From: Silene latifolia
Lineage: Eukaryota > Streptophyta > Magnoliopsida > Caryophyllales > Caryophyllaceae
DNA length: 64,000 nucleotides
NCBI RefSeq assembly: GCF_048544455.1
Contig: NC_133530.1
Coordinates: forward strand, 20,079,748-20,143,747
Reading direction: 5' to 3'
Shown here: piece after piece, positions 58,362 through 64,000 of the stretch
How positions within the stretch are numbered: the stretch's first letter is position 1
Layout of the letters: each line of letters opens with the position of its first letter
The notes under the pieces: generated by a model
The model's database searches: none
What the model was told of the DNA's origin: nothing
The model's input: the letters and a program-made list of their open reading frames with translations, nothing else
Translations under genes and position numbers: made by a program

Positions 58362-59733
58362 GTCTTCCCCCCTTAAAAAGAACTTCGTCCCCGAAGTTCA
58401 ACTCACCTATCTCAAAGCACAAGATACGGGGACAAAACGACATCTCTACTCTTCCGACATAGGTCACTACTCCCCGGAAACACCATCCCCCCATGTCATC
58501 ATCATCAACTGTCTAACACTCCATATAGATCGACTCCTACAAGCTATTACTTGAAATACTAACCTCACCACATGGACCAACACGACCAACGACTACTTTG
58601 CTGCTCACAACTCTTAGCCATGCACTACGAGATTACACGTTCACTAATAACAACCATCAACACGAAACATGTCACCTTAACACCACTATGTTACTCAACG
58701 ATACAATTCTATTCAAACGCATGACATCACAACTATCTCAACCTTTACTTCCCCATCCAATTTACTCAACAACCGAAGAAAACAATTATAGTTCCGTGCA
58801 AGAAGTATAACCGAAATAATAGAAAACATTATTAACAAACAACCCAAAAGATTGCAATGTCGGCCTTTTTATTTCGCGACATTACTCTTCCCCTCTAAAA
58901 GGAACTTCGTCCCCGAAGTTCACCACCAAATTACTACACATACTATTTAAAACGTACTTCTTGTCATAAAACCAACACATATGATTCATTATAGACATTA
59001 CTCATTACTCATACAACCATTAATTCATGAAGGCATATGCGCTATATTGAATAACTAGCCACCGTCAAGAATGCATGTATTTACCATTTGTATATGTATA
59101 TGAAAAGACACAACTCCGGTGAAATATAATTAGTAGACATTACGGATGTACAACGAATGTAATAAGAAACAACAACTACTTCACTATTCGTTATGAATAC
59201 GCATCCAAAACCCAAACACGACTTCCAATATATGGAATTAACGGTTCAAACAAGTTACTAATCATCAATAACCATATTAAACATCAAAACATGTAACTAT
59301 ATAACCATTAAAACAATTTTAATTAATGAAAAATTCCTGTAACAGTGCTACTCGATCGAGTATATAGGGTACTCGATCGAGTGCCGCTACTCGATCGAGG
59401 TTCTTGGCTACTCGATCGAGTAGGCCTGAGATCAGAATACCCCAACCTTGTCACACCTGCAGCTACTCGATCGAGTATGGGGTACTCTGTCGAGTAGCCA
59501 CAGGTCAAAATCTTAGAAATTCCTGTCATAACACCATATATATATATCAAACGTCACATAAGCGCGAGTCGGGATGACAACCCGACCCCCAAAATCCTGC
59601 TACTAAGTTCAAACTAAGCAAATCCGGCCTTATGGCCATCCATACAAACCAAAGTAAAAGTTCCAACTAAGAACGACTACCATTATCCAACATCATCAAC
59701 CATAAACAAAGAGAAGAAAAAGGAGTATCACTC

Positions 59734-60419
59734 CTACTGCTGCTGTTGCTGCTCATCCATCATCTCATCTCTACCACCATCTCCTCCCGAGGTGCTTGCT
59801 CCCGATGACCCAAGACCCGCATCAACCCCCACCCCATCTCCGGGACTCACATACCATAGGGTCAAACCACCAAAAGCAAAGGACTGTGGTGTCCCCCCAG
59901 GCTGACTGATCCACCCCGTTAGAGTGGAAAACCCCACTGTAGTCCCCAACTCCGCTCCACCACACTGGATGTGGTCTCTCGGTTCCAATCCCCTGAGCAT
60001 ACGCCATCTCGTGCATGTTCCGGAGTGTTAAAGTAGATGACACTATCTCTGCCAAGTAGCTCGAACGCGTCTCCGGGGTATCGAGGTAGGGGTAACAAGG
60101 AAAAGGGTGCTGCTGTGGTGTTGCTGGCCGTGGTCTTGTCTCGGCTGTCATCTCCCTCACCCGACGGGGTCCTCTCCCCAACCTGGGTCTCTCCTCCACT
60201 GCTGCCACGTTCTCCCCCTTCTTCGGCTCGGGCATCACCTGTAGGATCGTGTCATCAATGAGGTATGTTTACAACTGCCGAGGTACATCATCATCCTCCT
60301 CCTCCTCATCGGAGTCAACAGCTATCACCACTGGGTATAATGGCTCTGTCGGTGGGAGATGCTCAGGAGCTGGGATCCTCATCCAGCTCATAGCCCACAC
60401 TCTCCACGCTAGGCTACCA
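59734..60419 (-). pseudogene. Athila-ORF1-like protein, C-terminal part, frameshifted
   Basis: Frames on the minus strand encode VAVDSDEEEEDDDVP-like acidic sequence, then MPEPKKGENVAAVEERPRLGRGPRRVREMTAETRP, YPYLDTPETRSSYLAEIVSS and HPVWWSGVGDYSGVFHS. Several frame changes (near 60419, 60268 and 59900) show it is broken. Confidence 0.65.
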
Positions 60420-61331
60420 TCAACAGTTCTCACATTTCAGGTCAAGGTAGTAGTCCCTGTCCATGGTAGGCACCGGTGTGGATATAGGAACGTACTCAGA
60501 AGAAGCCTCAAAGGAGGCTAGCTTTTCAGCTAGTCGAGTGGCGATAGCACCACAACTCAAGTACCGAGTGGTAGAAGTAGCCATCAAGGCAAGGCTAGCA
60601 CAGACCATGGCAGGAGCATTGAAGACCACCCTCTCGGTCCGCTCCGGGTTAAGATAAGACATCAAAAGCAACAGTTCATGATTGTTCAGCTTACTCATAT
60701 CCGGCCTCTCATAAAGAAGGTTCGAAACAGAACGAAGGAAGATCCTCAAAGTAATATGTTGAACATCATTAATCAACTTGTTGCTGGAAGTGGGAGCTGA
60801 CTTTCCGGAAAGACAAGGCATAAGGCGGCAGACACCGCACTCAGATGGAATCTCACTGATAGAATCCTTGGGAGGCTTGGCCAACCCAAGGTGAGAAGCA
60901 AAGAGGTCCATGGTCAACATGAAACTCGTGTTCATAAGACGGAACTGAACAGTTTTTGCAGCTGGCTCGTAATTAAACGAGCTCATAAACTCCAAAGTCA
61001 TAAAAGGATATGAATGCTTCCTCAACCGATACAACCCCGTGAACCCCAAAGTCTCAAAGATATGACGGACATCCGTCTCAATTCCCAAGTCATCAAGAAG
61101 TGTGGTATCCACACAACGGGTAGGTCTCATCTTGCGTTTCTGTAACGCCACGAATCTCTCCCTTTGTTTAAAGTCCACAAATACAACTGAAGGATACTCA
61201 GGTACAGACGGTACAACTGGTCCACTACCCTCCCCAATTTCGGGCTGTGAAGCCCTCACCCTCTTACTCTGACGGGTCCCTATGTTTAGTCTCGGCATCT
61301 GTTTCAGCATACAATTTAAACATACTTGCAT
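60420..61331 (-). CDS. Athila-ORF1-like retrotransposon protein (303 residues, C-terminally truncated)
   Basis: The best-preserved copy of this protein. From ATG 61331 or, more likely, ATG 61307 (MLKQMPRLNIGTRQSKRVRA) it is open through RERFVALQKRKMRPTRCVDTTLLDDLG, IFETLGFTGLYRLRKHSYPFMTLEFMSSF, FRLMNTSFMLTMDLFASHLGLAKPP, CRLMPCLSGKS, LLLMSYLNPERTERVVFN and TRYLSCGAIATRLAEKLASFE. It ends at MDRDYYLDLKCENC. A small deletion at about 60425 shifts the frame; the related copy continues with WLRTLEDGSLAW. The order of blocks matches Athila ORF1. There are no catalytic motifs of protease, integrase or reverse transcriptase. Function is unknown. Confidence 0.75.
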   Translation of the reverse strand: MQVCLNCMLKQMPRLNIGTRQSKRVRASQPEIGEGSGPVVPSVPEYPSVVFVDFKQRERFVALQKRKMRPTRCVDTTLLDDLGIETDVRHIFETLGFTGLYRLRKHSYPFMTLEFMSSFNYEPAAKTVQFRLMNTSFMLTMDLFASHLGLAKPPKDSISEIPSECGVCRLMPCLSGKSAPTSSNKLINDVQHITLRIFLRSVSNLLYERPDMSKLNNHELLLLMSYLNPERTERVVFNAPAMVCASLALMATSTTRYLSCGAIATRLAEKLASFEASSEYVPISTPVPTMDRDYYLDLKCENC

Positions 61332-61396
61332 AGGCCTTTAAAACATGTAATTTACACAGATTGAACATTAAATAATCATCTATGTACACACTTTCA

Positions 61397-61400
<4 letters not shown>

Positions 61401-61462
<62 letters not shown>
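61401..61462. repeat. (TA)n microsatellite, about 31 units
   Basis: An uninterrupted run of TA in the leader of the truncated element. The sibling element at the corresponding place (about 52680) has only GATATATATAAAT, so the tract expanded here after the two elements diverged. Confidence 0.97.
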
Positions 61463-61465
<3 letters not shown>

Positions 61466-61790
61466 TCGTTTATAGTATTTCAGACGATCTCCATAGCTGT
61501 GAAAATTCTAGCATGAATGAATATGATTTACTCGACCACTTCAACTGTCATAACACGGCTCAAACGCTATTCCATATATATACTTGATAACATGTGAAAC
61601 ATTCATATATGTTCATAGAAAGGCAACTTAACACATGCCATCACCAACCTTCAACATTATGAACAAACCTCTCAATTAAACTAGTCAGACGGTCTCGACA
61701 GCTGTAACGATTTTGACACATTCATCAACAATTAACATCACCATTACTATATTAAAAGTTTAACTCTTGCATATACATTCATATATATCC

Positions 61791-61831
61791 TTGATGATGA
61801 TGATGTTGGTGTTGATGATGATGTTGATAAT
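61791..61831. repeat. Short GAT/GTT repeat at a junction
   Basis: TTGATGATGATGATGTTGGTGTTGATGATGATGTTGATAA lies exactly between the retroelement sequence and the DUF295 fragment. Neither parent sequence contains it, so it is filler made or captured when the two were joined. Confidence 0.85.
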
Positions 61832-62353
61832 ATAAATGTCACTTCTCGGATTAATGTAGCAGTCGATTCTAGTTATGAGATTGAGTCGTTTGAGAGGGAG
61901 TTGAGGGCGCGGTGTCATCAGGATAGATATTTAGTGTTGACTGGAGATGAGGGTGGGCGAGGAGACCCGGTTTTGTACCTTGTTGTAAGGTATCATAATT
62001 GGGAGTTAGGCACTCCTCAAACGCGTGCAATGGACGTGTTTAGGTTTGATTTGACTGGGAAGAAGATGAGTTATACGACTGAGCTTGAAGATCACGCGTT
62101 TTTCATAGGGAAAGGAAGTGACTCATTTGCCATACCAGTTGAGCAATGTGGTCCTGGTGGGTTAAAGCTGGATTCGGTCTATATAGCCGATGATTTAAGG
62201 GTGTTTGATTTGAAAGACGGATCCATAACACCTATTCTAGACACGGGAGATCTCTCGATGACACGACCTCAGTCATTATGGATTCCTCCACCAACCCCCG
62301 AGCAGATTAAATGTGGTAAGGGATGGAGAAAGTCTTGCGGAGAGAGTATATGA
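61832..62353 (+). pseudogene. DUF295 type B gene, 5'-truncated
   Basis: The match to the B family starts abruptly at INVTSRINVAVDSSYEI (61832) and runs in frame through RCHQDRYLVLTGDEGG and CGPGGLKLDSVYIADDLRVF to WIPPPTPEQIKCGKGWRKSCGESI at 62353. The presequence and first 200 or so residues are absent, replaced by a GAT repeat and a truncated LTR element. The first ATG in frame is at 61901. CGPGGLKL replaces the usual CGPGGLKP. No promoter remains, so expression as a DUF295 protein is unlikely. Confidence 0.88.
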
Positions 62354-63637
62354 AAGGCAATATTCATGGCACTCAAATAATCTCACGCTTGCTTCCTTGG
62401 AATCATTTTGCCTACTTATTTTTCCAGTTTCCATTATAATTCGAAGGCTTTTTAACGCCTTCTTTCACCGGCGTGATCTTCCTCTATTGTACGGAATATA
62501 CCTGTCGCTTGCTTGGTTGATCTCGAGATGATTTTTTTTTCCTTTTTTCAGTAGGTGTTCTGTATGTCCCAATCCCTCTCCTATAATGAACCTGCAATAA
62601 TCATACTCCGTATTATGTAACTGTTGTCACCCAAAAGAATAACAATAATTACGTCACCCAAATGAAATTCAAGATTAAAACATAACCATTTGAAGCACTT
62701 GTTTGAAACCATTCTGATTTTGTTATGTCAAATAGAGACTGTAAGACCTATCTTTGCTTAAATTCAAGAAGAGTTCTTCCTCCGGTAGTCGTCATTCAGT
62801 AAAACTAAACTCGTTAATGGGTGTGATAAGCCTAGACGGAATATCAGACGCTAGCCAATTACATCCTAGCTCATAATAATCCATCGCGACTTAACCATGC
62901 TCCAAAGTTGTATACAAGATGTCACCATTGGTTTAGTGACACTAATTGCATGGCATTTCTAATTAAAACCTTAGTCTCAGTTGTCGGAATTTCAAAACCT
63001 AAAATAGAGTACCTAAAATTTACGGTGCTGCTTCTTTGTCAGGTACTATTTCGGTTTCTGGAACTTGGTGTTGTATTGTTTATGAGTTCAGAATTTCAGA
63101 TATTTTCAATTGGTTTTTTTCTGGTTCGTGTCTATTTCGTTAAGTCTAATAATACATCACAATTAGCCTAATTGACAACGTATATTTTCTTAGACATCTA
63201 AGTTCTTACAATATTATAGTAAGAAACGATAAAAATGTTAGTAAGAATCGACTATATCTAATAACGAGAGCAAGTATTGAAAATGGTTAAAACTTGGATG
63301 AAATTCTCAAAGAGAAATCTTGTGAAGTGTTTATGGCCTGAGACGATGCCTTCTAGACTTCGAGTCTGTCACTCATGGGTGACTTATTTAGTATACGTGG
63401 TTTAACAACAACAACAATACAAAACATACTCGATAGAACATAAGGAATAAAAGCCATAATAAGAACATCAATTCAATCTTTAGGCAATAACAATTACTCC
63501 GTAGCTAGAATTGTAAAGTTAAAATCTAAAGGCATATTACTAGACGTTTATTTATCGTGAAAAGTATTTTAATCAAACGCAAACAACTAGTTGAATTGGA
63601 GGTGTCTCCGTATGCCTCATAGGAAAGTAGAAAAACA
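62354..63637. other. Intergenic between convergent DUF295 remnants
   Basis: No gene. About 62750-62810 (ATCTTTGCTTAAATTCAAG...GGTAGTCGTCATTCAG) resembles 25740-25800 near the other array. About 63540-63590 is the A-type 3' flank in inverted orientation (AGTATTTTAATCAAACG). So this region is a further copy of the duplicated unit. A frame at 62908-63171 has no recognised content. Confidence 0.5.
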
Positions 63638-63928
63638 TCAACCAAAAGAGGGAGGAGCAACCCAGTAAACAAAAGGACGAATGTTGGCAAGATCCCCAAG
63701 AGAAAGAAATGGTGTAATGCTTTTTGTTTCCATGTCATAGTAACCGAGATCCTCAGCAACATACACACAATTCGGCTTGAGCCTTGAACATTCGTGAGTT
63801 GAAATGAAAAATGGCTCGCTATTTCTTCCGATAAAGAGCGCCTGATCACCTATCGACTCTACACGTTCCAGCTTCCCATCTCCCTCTAAATCAATCTTAT
63901 ACAATCCGATATCTTTAGTCTCCCTTTG
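63638..63928 (-). pseudogene. DUF295 type A gene, C-terminal part, cut by a probable LTR
   Basis: The minus strand encodes RETKDIGLYKIDLEGDGKLERVESIGDQALFIGRNSEPFFISTHECSRLKPNCVYVAEDLGYYDMETKSITPFLSLGDL to WVAPPSFG, the type A C-terminal domain, intact in this part. At about 63929 the match to relatives stops and unrelated sequence begins that reads TGTCACGGTCC on the plus strand, like an LTR start. The open frame continues into that sequence as MSLASCLETGKGARHDRLKYRTVTQ, which is not DUF295. The rest of the gene, if it exists, lies beyond the window. Confidence 0.8.
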
Positions 63929-64000
63929 TGTCACGGTCCTGTACTTTAGCCGGTCGTGGCGCGCACCCTTGCCCGTCTCAAGGCAAGATGCAAGCGACAA
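63929..64000. mobile_element. Probable LTR start at the window edge
   Basis: TGTCACGGTCCTGTACTTTA starts exactly where homology to the type A DUF295 genes ends, and the stretch is more GC-rich than its surroundings. TG at the border and the TGTCAC start fit an LTR. The other end is out of view, so the call is tentative. Confidence 0.4.

Larger units (their letters stand above)
57032..61790 (-). mobile_element. Truncated relative of the ORF1-only LTR element
   Basis: One LTR (57032-58361, TGTAAAACCC...GGGTATTACA), the polypurine/hairpin block (58362-58398) and its second copy (58890-58920), palindromes (58156-58249 and 59350-59497) and the ORF1 gene follow in the same order as in 45503-53000. 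At about 61790 the match stops and a GAT repeat begins. The 5' half, primer site and second LTR are missing, so no target duplication can be found. Confidence 0.88.

Overview
The window is nuclear DNA of a flowering plant, most likely a eudicot. It is AT-rich and has spliceosomal introns, DUF295 genes with predicted mitochondrial presequences, CACTA, Stowaway, hAT and MULE DNA transposons, and nested LTR retrotransposons with plant-type primer binding sites (tRNA-Met and tRNA-Asp types). The many ACTCGATCGAGT palindromes in the retroelements remind me of Caryophyllaceae repeats, but I hold that species-level guess loosely. I saw no tRNA, rRNA or CRISPR array.

Left part (1-25.4 kb): a local array of DUF295-family genes of two diverged types. 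Type B proteins begin MAGIAFARRALKH and contain the block CGPGGLKPDSVYIADDLRVF. Type A proteins begin MAL(R/S), carry RQFSSS in the presequence, and end ...PQVYWVAPP. They lie as head-to-head B(-)/A(+) pairs repeated three times: 14.7/15.5 kb, 19.1/19.8 kb and 24.0/24.3 kb. A further partial B(+) sits at the left edge, and a broken B(+) and A(-) pair sits at 61.8-64 kb. Intact copies are A at 15.5 kb, A at 19.8 kb and B at 22.8-24.0 kb. The others are disabled in different ways: a CACTA insertion with a perfect 3-bp target duplication, one in-frame TAG, a 4-bp insertion, and truncation. Two CACTA elements are present. One (1111-5870) is non-autonomous. The other (7364-13968) carries TNP2-like and plant-transposase (TnpA-like) genes and splits a B gene. 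MITEs decorate the promoters and 3' flanks.

Middle part (25.4-32.5 kb): gene-poor. It holds several Stowaway-like MITEs, a hAT-like element with an 8-bp target duplication, a duplicated exon-like 220-bp segment, a short tandem repeat and an unrecognised gene fragment with a stop codon.

Right part (32.5-61.8 kb): a nest of retroelements. The base layer is a decayed Ty1/copia element on the minus strand. An LTR element without pol (35356-44171, tRNA-Asp-type PBS) sits in its RNase H region with TSD CATCA. A second non-autonomous LTR element (45503-56077, minus strand, tRNA-Met PBS, Athila-ORF1-like protein only, TSD AAAAC) sits in a MULE remnant inside the other copia LTR. A 2.75-kb solo LTR (49133-51884) is inserted in that ORF. 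A third, truncated relative (57032-about 61790) ends in a GAT repeat fused to the broken B-type DUF295 gene.

How it fits together: the host content is the DUF295 pair array. Essentially everything else is mobile DNA that has interrupted, spaced out or truncated members of that array.
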